A DNA stretch of 64,000 nt from Eublepharis macularius (lineage: Eukaryota > Chordata > Lepidosauria > Squamata > Eublepharidae). The stretch lies in the NCBI RefSeq assembly GCF_028583425.1, contig NC_072800.1:12723001-12787000 (forward strand), given 5' to 3'. The translations under genes and the position numbers were made by a program. This document shows positions 43,554 to 55,725 of this stretch, piece by piece. Each line of letters starts with the position of its first letter. Positions within the stretch are counted from its first letter, which is position 1. The notes under the pieces are model-generated. The model was not told where the DNA came from. It worked only from the letters and a program-made list of their open reading frames with translations, and ran no database searches.

Positions 43554-45219
43554 TTCGTTTCCATTCCTAACCACCATCTTAACAGGAGACTTTCTTCTTA
43601 AAATAGAGTACATCATTAGTTAAACAAGCAATAGAAAGTTGGGGGGGGGGGAAGCAAGTGACGGTTCGATACTGAGAAGAAAGTTTTTTCTTACAATAGC
43701 TAGAGCGGGAAATTTTAGGCCTGGCTACCCAGGGACATCCTAAGCAAAATCATGAAGAGACTAATAAAATAAAACTGCTAAATATGATAATTTACCCATA
43801 TTTAATTAAGCTTCCTTTCCTGCTCTTTTTATAAAGTTCTATGGCAAGCCAACAGTGTGATAGTACTCTTCATAAAGTGTACTTCAGCTGCTTCAACATG
43901 TCTGAATTGGTTACCAAACCACTTCATAAAATTAGCGATGGAACCCGCTGAACCTGAACAGAAGCAAACCAACATGGTATGATTTGTCTGCCCGTTGAGC
44001 TCTACAACTGCCTCCATAAGTAAATTTAAAAGCAAGTAAATTTCAGAATGTCTGCTACTCTGGATGTAACTGAGATGCCAGAAACTGATTCAAGACAGGG
44101 TTAAAATGTGACTCACTAGTGGCTGTTTTGTTCATACCAGAGCAAAAAAGCTCTCTCACACACACAGAGGGGAAATGAACTTTAAGACTGAAATACATTT
44201 GTTAGGCGATGGTAAGAAACTCAAGACATCAGAGTTAATCGCAAATACTGTCATGTTATGAAAGGTAGCCACATCCTTGAGGGACCTTCGTTTATCAAGA
44301 AAACACAAATAACTGTGCAAGTACGCATGTAATTAATAGAAGGGAAATAAATCCTGGCAAATGGGGAAAAATATCTCGGTCCCCACCACTGTACTTACAT
44401 TCTCCACAGTGGAATGAGCAGATATATGATTTATGTATTGGCCATAACTGATTGTAATACTGACAGTTTTATTGTGGGATTCTGGCACCCTGCTGGTTGC
44501 TTTCAGACAGCTTCCCGGTTCTCCATCTTTTCCCTTCGGAGTTGGTAGATGTATCAAGATGGGTAAATTTCTCTGGTACAGATACCAAAGATAAATCAAG
44601 AATTCTCTTTGTATGTTCCCTTTGTACAGAGAGAGGAAGTATAGTATAGTGGTTGGAGTATGACCTGGGAGACTCAGGTTCCATTTTCTCATGCCCTGCC
44701 ATGAAGATCACTTTTCTTGGTCCTGTCACACTCTTTCAGCTTAACCTACCTCACAGGATTGTTGTGGGAATACGTTGGGGAAGGGGGAGTGAAGTATGGC
44801 ACTGGGAGGAAGGACAGGACAAAAGCATCCTAGACAAGAGACAATCCCACAGTGTTTAGTTATACATACATTTAAATCTTAATGTTTCAAGTATAAGGAA
44901 ATACGGTTCTGGTTGTCAACTTGAATAGTAGCTTGCATGTTCTCTTCTTTCAGTGCCTTACCTACCTCGCAGGGTTGTTGTGAGGATAAAATAGAAGAGA
45001 GGACAATATGTAAGCTGCTTTGAGTTGCCACTGGGAAGAATGTTGGGATATAAATTAAGTAAATAAATATACTCAATAAGGACGATACACAAATGAACAC
45101 GAGAGCTTAATGCACTTTATAAAGAACGGCTTACCTATTTTAGCCAGGTTTGGGAACTTCCCTCCCGTTTTAGGTTAACCACCTTCATTTAAATCAGTGC
45201 ATGATCTCTGCGTTTTTAG
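43554..45219. other. Intergenic DNA with two plus-strand SINE fragments
   Basis: 44633-44790 (tatagtggttggagtatgac, then caggttccattttctc) and 44945-45065 (cttacctacctcgcagggtt, then aagctgctttgagttgcc) are plus-strand SINE pieces. The rest is unique AT-rich DNA with no gene seen. Confidence 0.5.
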
Positions 45220-45382
45220 CTCTTGGTTCCTGGTATCATCCTGCGCTGGGGATGCGCGCCAAGGGCGTCCCCACCACTCCGCCCTGGAGCCCCTGCGTGC
45301 TTACTCGGGAGTAAAGCCTGCCTGATTTTAGCGACGCTTCTTACCTCTGAGTAAGCTAGGCGTGGAGATTCGGGCGTGGAGC

Positions 45383-45525
45383 CAGGGGAGAGACCCTGCC
45401 ACGGAGTCGTCCCCCCCCCCCTCCAAAGCAGCCCCTTTCTCCGGGGTAAATGATCGCCGTGGCCTGGAGAGCAGTTGTGATTCCGGGAGATCTCCAGGCC
45501 CCGCCTGGAGGCTGGCAGGCCCGCT
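45383..45525. mobile_element. MITE family B copy inside the AHRR CpG island
   Basis: 'ctccaaagcagccccttt', 'tggcctggagagcagttgtg' and 'ctggaggctggcaggccc' follow the family-B order. It is GC-enriched relative to other copies, and its left end is lost. Confidence 0.75.
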
Positions 45526-45539
45526 GGCCCGATTGGGGA

Positions 45540-45763
45540 CCGGCGGCGGCTGTGCCCTGCCCGGCGCGCCCTCTAGCGCCTGCCGGCCGCCACGGCAGGC
45601 GGAGCGCATCGCGTGCGAAGAGGGCGAGCCGCTCGCAGGGAGGCTCCGCTTGTCACTGCCGCGCCTCCCCGCCCGCCGGCCAGACCCCGGCGGAGGAACG
45701 CGGCGGCTCCAGCCTCGCTCGCCTTCCCGCGGCGCTGCCGGCCAGGGCTGCTCCCGAGCGGCG
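45540..45763 (+). other. AHRR: Probable non-coding exon 1 of AHRR
   Basis: CpG-rich sequence ending ...GAGCGGCG at 45763, followed by the strong donor GTGAGTG. The next AHRR exon (from 59368) has a splice acceptor but begins in UTR, so an upstream untranslated exon is required; this is the best candidate. The 5' limit is only a bound. Confidence 0.5.
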
Positions 45764-46250
45764 GTGAGTGAGCTGGGAAGCCGCCCGCGGGGCTCTCGGG
45801 TGGGGCGGCGAGGACGGAGGGGGCTCCCCTGCCCGAGATCGGCCCCGCTTGCCGGCTGCACCCAGCCAGGCAGGTGCCCCTTTGCCGGACGGCGGCGACG
45901 CCACGTCGGGTCGCTCTTAAGGGGAAAGAGTTTCGCCCCCGGCCCCTTCAAGAGGAACATGGGCGCCGGAGGCACGGGCGAGAGGGCGCCTGCGCCTTTA
46001 AGGGCGGCCAGGGCTTACTTACTCGGGAGTAAGCGCCATTCATTCCGGGAGATCTGCGCGCGGGAGCTTCAGGCTGCTTTGGCTGCTTTCCCCCCCAAGG
46101 TGATGGGAAAGAAAAGCAGCTGGCAATGATGGCCTTTAGAGGCGGTCCTCCCAAGGCGGGTGCCGAAATCCAGGACTTCAGCAGGTCTCTCCCTCCGGCC
46201 CTCTCTTGGCTGAACTTCGTCTGAAGCAGCCCGGGAAAATTCGCCCCCCA

Positions 46251-49049
46251 ACGCGCAACAGCCTTAGAATACCGACTGAAACCCCCACCAGGTTTCCTTT
46301 TGAGGGCTCTGCCGCTGCAGTCCTAAATAGAAGAACTCCGGTCTAAGCCCATCGAAATCAATGGGCTTAGACTGTTGCAACTTTGCTTAGGGCTGCGCTG
46401 CAAGTGTGTTTCAGTGGGCTTTCTAATACATGAATGAAAGCGCAAAGAATTCTAAAAAGTATTGCTAAGAATTAAGAATGGGGTGCCTGGAGTCCATTTG
46501 TGATTAGTCTTTGTAAATAGGGTATTTGAATAAACATGTTTTGCAATATAATATAAACATAAATTTATATACAATATAATATAAACATAAATTTAAGTTA
46601 TTTGAGGGGGGAAAGGTTCAGAAACTTTCAATGCAATCCTAAAGACATCTTATTAGGAGTAAGTCCTGATGAAGAGGGGTAAGTGTGATTCTGAGTACAG
46701 ATCGAGCTCTTAAAACATCAGCAAAATAATTCATGGTTATTTTCCTCTTTTACTTTTTCCCAGAGCTGGTTTTAAGAGCACGTGATGAGTTGTGGTAGTG
46801 CCTCTGAGAAGGCACAAAATTATTTTTTCCCCAGTGAGTAACTTTTACCCATCATCAGCTTAGAATCAGTGCTACAAAGATACAGAATATTGTACCCGGA
46901 ACTTCTCAGTTTAGAAATTAACCGCTGGTTGTTTCCACTGTTTGTTTATAGTTTACATAGACTTTTTTAAGAAAAAGGAAGTACTCTCTCTATTGCATTT
47001 TCTCTCTCTTTCTCTGATGATCCCGGCAGACTCTTCACGACCCTAAAATACTGCAAGAGAAATACCTTAGGGATATACTCCCTAATATTTGCATGGCTTT
47101 ATAAAATGGTATAATGTGGTTCTGCTGAATTTCAAGAGAGGAAAAAAACCTGGGAAATACCAGAGTAGTTTATTTTTTAAAATGTTAATGCTAATAAAAT
47201 TACTTTCTACTTAATATGTTACTAAATAAATTACTTTAAGTGCTTTTCAGCTGCAGATAAGGAAAAACAATTTTTGATGAATATATATCCAAGTAATTCC
47301 CACTGAATTTTGACAGACTTACTCCCAAATAAGTGGCATAGGATTGTAGCCGTACAATCACAAAGATTTGCACAGCAATCATGAACTGGAGCTAAATTAG
47401 TTGAATGGATTTCTTTAGAATGAAACTTTAAATGTCACTTCGAAATAATTCTTAAATTACTTTAGTGGCACTCTTGTGTAAGAGTGCTATGCTTGAACAG
47501 TGCAAATAATATGAATGTGTCAATTAAAAAGAAGCTCAGATATTTCTGTAGAAACCCTCCAAAAATGGAATGTTCCTTCTTTTAAAGAAACTGTAAGAAA
47601 AATCATTGTTGCTTCTCTAGGATTAAACTGGGTTTTTCTTTTTCTCTTTGTGTCTGCAAGAATAGAGCTCTTTTAAAAACAATCAAGTCCAAGCTACTGT
47701 GATTGTGAGTCAGATAACTCCTTGTCCTTCTTTTAAGCTGTTGAGCTCATTAAAATTTCCATATTTACCCGAAAGGAAGACAACCCCGAAGTAAAGAGAC
47801 TCCCGTAAAAATTGAATACATGCACACGATTATTATTGTACATACTCCTAACTTGTATGCAAAAGTAAGACAGTCTCTTCATTTTCTTGATGGCACACTT
47901 GGGGCAGGGGGGAAGCTAGTCTTCCTTTTGGGTAAATAAAGTATGTATGTGTAGCTGTTTAGTGAAGATTTCTTTCAGTGTATCCATCGGCAAATTGTCT
48001 TGCCTTTTTAGGGGGCAGATGCACATAAAGTGTTTGTTTACAACAGTACCATCAGTACTAGATCAGACAGCTTGGTAAGGGACAAGTCTTAACTGACATG
48101 TGATTAAAACAAATTAACCAGTTCATAACACCAAAATGCTGCTATTCATGCTTTTAGCCATAAACTTTTTAAAAAAGCAAATGTAAATGAGGATTTTTTT
48201 AAATCTATGGGACTGGTTTTAAACTATCTCATTCCACTTTGATTAATTGGCCGAGGAAGCCTCTACATATTTGCCGTGGAACCCCCGTATACTGTAGAAG
48301 AGACTGGGGCCAGATGTTTGTATGTTGCATTTTCATTTCAAGTGGGATACCGGCCAGGTGTGATGAAACGGGGCATTTTCAAGGGTACAGTTTTCCTCTG
48401 CAACTGACTATTGGAAAAGATTGGCGGTGGTAAACAAGATGCGTTCTAGGATGTTGCTGAGGAAGGGGAGCGTACATTTCTGAGAACCCCACATTTCCTG
48501 AGAATACAATTTGGAAATCTTTGCGTTATCATGTAATATCACACAAAAGAAGTGACTTGCTGATGTGCGAGAATCCAAAACAATACAATTGAGAGCTTGT
48601 CCGTACATTGAATCCATACTACCAAGCATCTCAGGAAGAGAAGTGGCGGCCCGTATCTTTGCAGAAGCTTTTCGCCGAAGTTCTCTTGGTCATTCCCCAA
48701 GCCCTCCACAGGTATCAGCAGCTCATTCTGAGGTTACCTGGCAGCTGTAGGAGCTTTCTCAGTGAGTAAACGGGACAGTGCAAGCTTTTTTGAATACTTG
48801 GTCTAGATCACTACGGTTCAGAAGTAATTTGGGGGTGGTTTTAATGAGATAAGAAGCTAGATCAAAATAGACCGACAGACCAGTTCATCCCTGGCTTTTT
48901 TAGAACAAAACTGAGGCATGTGTATGAACTATGGAAGAAGACTACAGTTACCTCTTTACCATTTTCTGGACAGAAAACCTCTTTATTTTTCATTATAGTC
49001 ATTCTTGTGTGTGGTATAATTATGTCTCTCTCTTTAAGCCATCAGTATT
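46251..49049. other. Presumed AHRR intron 1, no exon recognised
   Basis: 46310-46410 holds a short palindromic repeat (taagcccatcgaaatcaatg, then ggcttaga). About 47290-47360 is a fragment of a related repeat (ttactcccaaataagtggca). A 30-bp AT-rich duplication (ataatataaacataaattta) occurs at about 46545-46600. The rest is AT-rich unique DNA. Confidence 0.5.
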
Positions 49050-49450
49050 TTTTTTATTTATGTCATTTATAGTCTGCCTTTCTCACTAAGACTCGAGGCA
49101 GATTACACAGTGTGAGATTAGTACAGTCAATATCAAGGACATTTCCATAAACAATGCCATGGGGCAAATAAGTACAAGTTTACAAAAATGGAACATTAGC
49201 AAGAATCTTATACAGAGCTGAAGAATTGCTGAAATAGAACATAAGCAATTCTAGGACTGACATTAGACAACATGAAGCACAAGTAGCTTAAAGGAACACA
49301 TATTTAAGATATCAGGTAGTACGTAAGGGAACTCAGTGAAGCATCGGAGACCCCCCCTCCCTACAATACAGCCCTCCTATCTGAGTAAAAAGCCTTTTTG
49401 AATAATTCAGTTTTCAATGCCCCTTCATCCACTTCTTTCCATGCTTAAAG
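49050..49450 (-). mobile_element. LINE 3' end (L2/CR1-like), antisense, copy 1
   Basis: 'tcatttatagtctgcctttc' and 'tcactaagactcgaggcaga' form the 3' UTR of the family in reverse. The body ends with the degenerate coding end 'aaaaagcctttttgaataat'. 5' truncated. Confidence 0.75.
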
Positions 49451-50204
49451 CTTCCACCCCTGTCCTATGCATGTTTTCCAAAATAAGTCCCACAGAATTC
49501 AAAGGGATGTACTCAAGTGTGTGTACATAAGATTCCAATCTCAAGATTGTTTTCGCAACTGCTATGCTCAACTAGGCTTTTGCATGTTTTACATCTATCA
49601 TTTTTAATTTAAAAACCTACATTTGATTGGAATTTACTTTTGGTTTTCAAAATGGCTCTCCTCCGCTTTTTGTCCCACGTTAATGATATTCATAAGCAAC
49701 ATATTCTGCGTTTAAAGAATCTTTGGCACTACTGTTGAAAATGCCCTTGATTCGCAGTGCCATCCCAGGTTTCCGAACTGGTTAAGCCACATAAAACATG
49801 CACACATACGGAACTTTTATTTGGAGAACTACTAAGGGTTTGTTGATGGATTGAACTTTGTTTATATCTCACTTTTCTCACTGAGACTCCAGTCAGATTA
49901 CAAAATTGAGAAAAGGATTCCATCAGACAGCATGAAACGTCCAGTAAAAAGCAACAGCATTAGGATCACGGAGTTAGAAAATGCAGACAAAAAAACGCCT
50001 AAGGCATAAAACGCCATCCTGCAGAAAGTGGATCACAAAGGTAGAAGATAATGCCGTAAAACACAATCAACCCTGCAACAGATACTGGATTAAACAAAAT
50101 TGGATTAAACAAAAGAATACTTTGTTACTAATTTAACTGCTCCAGAAGAATTATTTAATGTCAGTATCTTCCCTGTAATTGCAAGGTGCCTGGGTCGTTC
50201 GGAA

Positions 50205-50815
50205 TTTTTTTTTTATTATTTATTTACATCATTTATAGTCCGCCTTTCTCACTGAGACTCAAGGCGGGTTACACAGTGTGAGGTTAATACAATCAGTATC
50301 AAATACGTACATTTCAAAACAATACCATAAGGTAAACATATACAAGTTTAAAGACATAGCATTAGCAAGGATCCAAGACATAGCAGAGATACTGAAACAA
50401 AACATAATCAATTCTAGGACTAACATGAGACAGCATGGAGCGATGGTTGTACATAGGAGTACATATCTAAAGCTGCAGATATGTGAGGCAAAAATGGTGA
50501 TGAAGTCTATGATCCCCAACTTGTTAGTGAAGCACCTGAGACCCCTTCCCTACAATGCAGCCCTCCCATTTGAGTCAAAAGCCTTTTTGAATAGTTCGGT
50601 TTTGCATCGTTTACGGAAAGCCAGGAGAGTGGGGGCTCTTCTGACTTCCTCAGGCAGGTCATTCCACAGGATAGGGGCCACCACAGAAAAAGCCCATGTA
50701 TGGGCTGCTGCTGATTTCACCTGTGTGCAGCCTGGCACCTGCAGGAGACCCTGTTCAGATGAGCGAAGCTGCCGTGGAGGAACATAGGGAGGGAGGCGGT
50801 CTATACTAGAATGAT
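50205..50815 (-). mobile_element. LINE 3' end (L2/CR1-like), antisense, copy 2 with RT C-terminus
   Basis: The longest of three sister copies. The 3' UTR begins at 'tttacatcatttatagtccg'. Upstream of it on the minus strand an open frame (50738-50550) reads TWAFSVVAPILWNDLPEEVR, then FRKRCKTELFKKAF, the well-known C-terminal motif of L2/CR1-clade reverse-transcriptase proteins. Upstream of that the element is truncated. It lies in presumed AHRR intron 1. Confidence 0.85.
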
Positions 50816-51409
50816 ATTAATGGATTACAACGTGCAATGGTTACAACATGCAGTGCGGTTTGTCATGGCAGCCTATAAAATTTGCCGGTTAAGGAAAGTA
50901 CAAAGATAACTGATAAAATGCCAACATGGTATTCCTTAGTCTCATGTATTATAATAATTTTTACTTTTGAGCTCCTGAATTTTGTGACTGCTGTTATGTT
51001 TTATGCTGGTCTAGGACCATTTTAATAAAGATTGAGATTGAATGAGATGTTAGTGGGTCTGTTTTGAAAATAAGCGGATTGCAGACTCCGTTTTATATCA
51101 CTTAGGATTTTGCACAGTTCAGAACAACAACTGACATTTGTGTTAGGATCAGTGCTGGTTGTCTGCAATTGCTGACAGAATTGTTAGAAGCACACAGTGG
51201 AACTACCACAAACATCCGTTGTTGTTGCTGGTTTTTTAAAAAATAAACTGGAAAAGAAGTTTACAAAAGTTACAGGTTAGCGGGGTGGGGGAGATGTGAT
51301 AAGCTTACTTACCCATTTGTAGTGATGTGAACCAGCAGTTTTAACACGTGAACTTGAAATACAGTAATCTATGAAATATATTTTAATTAGAGAACAGGAG
51401 CAAGCTCAG

Positions 51410-51875
51410 AATATTTATTTTATTTTATTTATGTTATTTATAGTCCACCTTTCTCACTAAAACTCAAGACGGATTACACAGTATGAGTTAGTATAGTCAA
51501 TAGGGCATGTAAATGAAAATGTGCAAAGATTTAAAACTAGCAGGAGTTCAATACAGAGTTGAAGAAATGCTGCAAAGAGCATAAGCAATTCTAAAACTGA
51601 CACATTAAACCACATAGAACTACCCAACATGATCATACTTAAACCAGCAGATTGTAAAAATTCCCTGTCTCTTTACTGATGTGTTTCTTTGATACCACTT
51701 CCTTACAGTACAGCCTTCCTATATGAGTAAAAAGCCCTCCTGAATAATTCAGTTTTGCATCGTGTTGTGGAAGTTTTTCTGACCTCTTCCATACAGTGTG
51801 TACCACCATAGGTGAATGAAGCTGCCCTGGTGGAACATAGAGAGAGAAATTCACAAAGAGAAAGAGATACACACA
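51410..51875 (-). mobile_element. LINE 3' end (L2/CR1-like), antisense, copy 3
   Basis: Same 3' UTR order (ttatagtccacctttctcac, then aaaactcaagacggattaca) and a more decayed coding end near 51710-51840. Confidence 0.75.
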
Positions 51876-52355
51876 TACACAAAGTTTAACAGCTGTGGGC
51901 TCACAACTCTGTGAGCCTAGGAAGCTGACAAATTGTCGGTGCCATACACATTTTCAGCTCGCATAAAATATCTTTACAGACAAAAGAACTCTGATGTAAA
52001 GGAAGTGATACCTCACTTGGTTTTTCTTTATCTCTTCAGCTCAGAGCAGAGCTGCAAGTTTACTTGTTTATCTAACCATACTGTCTGTTAGATTAGAAAC
52101 TATGTCTCTTGTTTAGGACAGGACATGAGATTTTCTGTCTTTTATGTCATATGTGACAAGCATTTTACAGTACAAAGATCATGTCACAAAGAAAGTGAAA
52201 TGCATTACAATGAACTGACCACATCAGATGTTATCCTAAAAGAAAACAAGAGCATTTTCTTTTCCTCGTCCCAATCACCTACAGGCAATTCTCATCACCG
52301 TGGTCACTCAGGGAAAGTGACTGTTTTACAAGCCAGAACTGAAACGTTGAAATGT

Positions 52356-52557
52356 GAGCCAAGCTACAAGTGACGCCTGACACAGGTTGGACACATGTCA
52401 GCTTCCCTCAAGTTTTGATGGGAAATGTAGGCGTCCTGGTCTTGCAGCTGTAATGGAGAGCCAAGCTGTAAAACCAGGACGCCTACATTTCCCATCAAAA
52501 CTTGAGGGAAGCCGACAAGTGTCCAACCTGCGTACGGCGTCACTTGCAGCTTGGCTC
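52356..52557. mobile_element. Foldback element family C, copy 1 (202 bp)
   Basis: Arms of about 85 nt (gagccaagctacaagtgacg ... taggcgtcctggt) pair almost perfectly around a 32-nt turn at 52441-52472. The turn itself contains another 'gagccaagct', the terminal motif. No ORF that is not a repeat shadow. Confidence 0.92.
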
Positions 52558-52615
52558 TGTAATTGCCAGGAGGTGACCTGTTGTCAGCATACCATTGAGC
52601 TGTATCCCTTTAAGA

Positions 52616-52782
52616 TGAATCCACATGGCTCAGCATAGCACTAAACTGCCGGAATGATAGCGTCTTGCCGGCGTGGTTTCTGACGTCATCGCGCCATGTG
52701 GCGTGATTACATCAGAAATTACGCCAAGAAGATGCTATCGCTCCAGCAGTTTAGCGCTATGCCGGAACGTGTGGATTCAGCC
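52616..52782. mobile_element. Foldback MITE with GAATCCACATGG ends
   Basis: 'tgaatccacatggctcagca' pairs with 'gccggaacgtgtggattca'. Inner pairing runs through 'gatagcgtcttgcc' and 'gatgctatcgctcc' to a turn at 'cgcgccatgtggcgtg'. A detached right arm of the same family lies at 56872-56915 (ggcagtttagagctatgccg). Confidence 0.85.
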
Positions 52783-53479
52783 ACAGTTTTAGAAGCTTAG
52801 TAGAAATGTGGCCTCAGAAAGCTGTCTCGTAGCCTGCCGTGATTTCGTACCAATGGCTGAACCTGACGCATGGATCATGTCAGGCAAGTGAGATATGGGG
52901 AAATGGGTCCAAAAAAAGATGAAAGACCTGGGACTGGATATGTGCACTTAAGCGAGGTCAGAGTCAAGGAGACCCAAGACCCTAGGACATCCTGGACGAG
53001 TAGAGTCAGCGGTGGGCAATGCCTACAGTTAGAAACAAGCAGTGCAGGTGAATAGTAAGGCGGCAGTGAATGTAGAACGGGCTTGTTGTGTCATGAAAAG
53101 AAGAGAATACATTGCCTATTCAGAGATCGCTTCTCTGGAGTGCTTTCTTCTAACAGCAAAAGACACAGGATTGCAGAGCTACTCTTACCGTTGGGCAAAG
53201 TGAAACCGTTCTGGTCTCCAGAAATGAAAAGTAATTTGGTTTATTATTAAATTTTTACACTAGGGTTGGAATTTTCTGTCCCTAGGAGCCAAAATGGTTT
53301 GGGGCCAAGACTAACTCATTATTTTGGAGCTTCTCCTTACTGTTAACTACTGAGGAATGTGTTCCAGAACATCCTTTGGGGCTGCGTCAAACAGCGCATT
53401 TTCGGATTGTTTTGGTTGAAATGGAACCAAATGAAAATAAACTGATGTTGATGCAAGAGCTATTGTAGAAGTCTACAAG

Positions 53480-54105
53480 TATCAGCAAGTGTGTGCGTGT
53501 GTGTGTGTGTACGCACATGCAAATATCGTGACGTGACAAAGTATGCGTATGGTTGCCATCCTCCAGGTGGTGGCTGGAGATCTCCCGGAATTACAACTGA
53601 GCTCTTGGCCACAGAGATCAGTTCACCTGGAGAAAATGGCTGCTTTGGGGGGTGGACTCTATGTCCTTATCCTCCCCAAACCCTGCTTCCCCCCCCCCAA
53701 ACCATGCTTTCTCTAGGCTTCACCTCCCAGAACTCCAGGAATTTCCCAACTAGGAGCTGGCAACCCTATTTATATATAGTTTTGGGAAGTAATAACAAGA
53801 GAGTAATCAAACATTTAAACTAAAGGAGTCGGAGGTTCTGAATGCCGTGTGTGTGCACGCGTGCGCATATGGTGGCGTGGCAAAGTGCACATTATTCATA
53901 TATAGTTTTTGGAAGTAATGACTAGAGAATAATCAAACATCTAAACTAAAAGGGTGGGAAGTTCTGAATGCCATGTGCGTGCACGCATGTGCATATGGTG
54001 ATGTGGCAAAGTACGCATTAATCATATATTGTTTTCGGAAGTAATAGCCAGAGAGTAATCAAACATCTAAACTAAAGGGGTGAGGTTCTGAATGCCACTC
54101 TGCCA
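53480..54105. repeat. Tandem array of about 125-bp units, first unit split by a MITE
   Basis: The unit end 'ggttctgaatgcc' occurs at about 53834, 53960 and 54084, giving periods of 126 and 124 bp. Each unit has a GTGTGTGC-rich head, 'catatggtgatgtggcaaag' and 'gtaatcaaacatctaaacta'. In the first unit a family-B MITE (53548-53768) separates 'gacaaagtatgcg' from 'atatagttttgggaagtaat'. Confidence 0.88.
53548..53768. mobile_element. MITE family B copy inside the tandem array
   Basis: 'tatggttgccatcctccagg' through 'gatctcccggaattacaact' to 'ggagctggcaacccta'. It occurs only in the first unit, so it was inserted after or during amplification of the array. Confidence 0.85.
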
Positions 54106-54604
54106 TGGTGCCACAAATGGACTGGCAACTTTTGTAGTCTTGCTATCAGACTGGTGCAAACCTACCCCATAAAACAAGCGTACTTTACTTTGAGAATACC
54201 AAAGTGTTAATTAAATGTGCATGGAATGTAAAGAATGACCTATATTTTAGCTTAAATGTTGACTGTTTTGTGTTTTTAATACACAAATGGGAATTAAATT
54301 GTGTTGTCAGCATGGAATGGTCCCTTCACGAACATTTGAAGGGTAAAAAAGTGGCTGTCTACATGGCACTACAAAGTATTGAAATGTACACACATTATAC
54401 ATAATTAGCTTCCTTCCTGCCCAAGTACAACTCTTATGGCTTAGCAAGGCAAGTCATTCTGTTTGCATGGTACAGAGCTGTTTGAAGTTTATTTTGGAAA
54501 GCATGTGATAAAAACAAAGCATCCTGCAAGAAACCTTAAAGCAGCAGCATTATTTTTCTTACGGTTTCTTTAAAAATAAGCGCCAAAATAACAAAATCTG
54601 CCAC

Positions 54605-55260
54605 CTTCAAAGAAAACCTACATAAAATGTTTTATAGGTGTTATATGACACCAAAAAAATTAGCAAAGATGTATCCCAAAGTACCCAATAAGTGCTGTAA
54701 GTGTAAAGAGAAAACCGGCACCTTTTCCCATATATGGTGGCTATGTAAAAAAGCGAAGAAATATTGGAAAGGGATACATGAATTGCTGCAAGAGGTGCTA
54801 GAAATGAATATACCCTTCAAACCGGAAATGCTCCTACTAAATATAATGCTGGAGGAGGTAAATAGGGAAAATAGATATTTGATAATCCATATAATAACAG
54901 CAGCAAGAATAGTATATGCCAGATATTGGAAAAATACAGATATACCTACAAAAAAAGAATTGATAGAGAAAATCTTAGAGATGGCAGAACTGGACTCCCT
55001 GACAGAATTAATAAAAGAAAAAAACAAACATGACGGAAACAAAAATGGACCACGCTCTATTGATGGGTTGAACGGAAGTATAACATAACGGTATGTTAGC
55101 AAAACACAATTAAATGAATGAGGAAAGAAAAAAAAGTACTAGAATTAAAGAAAGTAGACTTACAGTGATAATAGCTTAGTGAAAAATAATATAACTATGA
55201 TGGAATTTGTAGAGATGAAATGAAATGCAGGGTATATATCCTGTAACCAAAAAATGTAAG
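54605..55260 (+). mobile_element. L1 LINE 3' end with ORF2 C-terminal segment
   Basis: The open frame 54627-55088 reads YMTPKKLAKMYPKVPNKCCK, then CKEKTGTFSHIWWLCKKAKK and WKGIHELLQEVL. This is the cysteine-containing C-terminal segment of L1 ORF2 proteins (C-x2-C ... H-x4-C). The copy is 5' truncated just upstream and continues into an A-rich 3' region. The preserved frame implies a fairly recent insertion. Plus-strand orientation is the same as AHRR. Confidence 0.85.
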
Positions 55261-55531
55261 ATTTTTTATTAACTCTGCTATCAGAATAAGCTGGAACTAA
55301 AAACTAATTTTAAAAAAGCGCCATTCTGTTCTGGGAGGGTTTCTGCAGGAATGTCTGGGCTTCTCTTTAATGTACATATTCCTATTTATGAAAAAATATG
55401 ATCGTAAATTAATTCCTACAGACAGAAAAGGAAGCAGATTGGTAAACTGAGCTGTTTAGCCTTGTCAGGTCATATGATGAGCTGAGACAAATGTTCCCAA
55501 TTCATGCCTCACAATGTAATTCTCTAGAACC

Positions 55532-55717
55532 CAGGGCTTTTTTTCAGCTGGAACACGGTGGAACGGAGTTCCTGAACCTCTTGAAAACAGCACAGAGGGC
55601 AATCTAAACTCCCCTCTGTCTGGAGATCAGGGGGCAGGGCCACCAGCCATGTGACCATTTTCTCTGAGGGCAACCCACTGAGTTCCACCACCTCTTTCCC
55701 CAGAAAAAAAAGCCCTG
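55532..55717. mobile_element. hAT-type MITE family A, copy 6 (shortest)
   Basis: CAGGGCTTTTTTTCAGC ... AAAAAAAAGCCCTG, with ctagaacc/gtagaacc as the 8-bp duplication (one mismatch). One side of the central palindrome is missing. Confidence 0.88.
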
Positions 55718-55725
55718 GTAGAACC

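Larger units (their letters stand above)
45220..46250. promoter_or_regulatory. AHRR: CpG island, probable AHRR promoter
   Basis: A second isolated CpG-dense block, centred at about 45530-45900, lies upstream of the AHRR coding exons in the right orientation. It includes a consensus xenobiotic-response core TCGCGTG at 45609-45615 and further GCGTG cores at about 45294, 45361 and 45375. AHRR is a known AHR target through such sites in mammals, so the motif fits, but single 7-mers are weak evidence. No TATA box was recognised. Assignment to AHRR rests on position and strand. An unannotated divergent transcript cannot be excluded. Confidence 0.65.

Noticed and set aside
45328-46129. Long overlapping open frames (215 and 255 codons) in the second CpG island
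   Set aside because: Same compositional effect; both strands are open at once and no domain is recognisable.
50278-50787. 169-codon plus-strand frame
   Set aside because: It is the antisense shadow of an L2/CR1-like LINE end whose true coding strand is minus.
54641-55102. 153-codon minus-strand frame
   Set aside because: It is the antisense shadow of the L1 ORF2 C-terminal segment on the plus strand.
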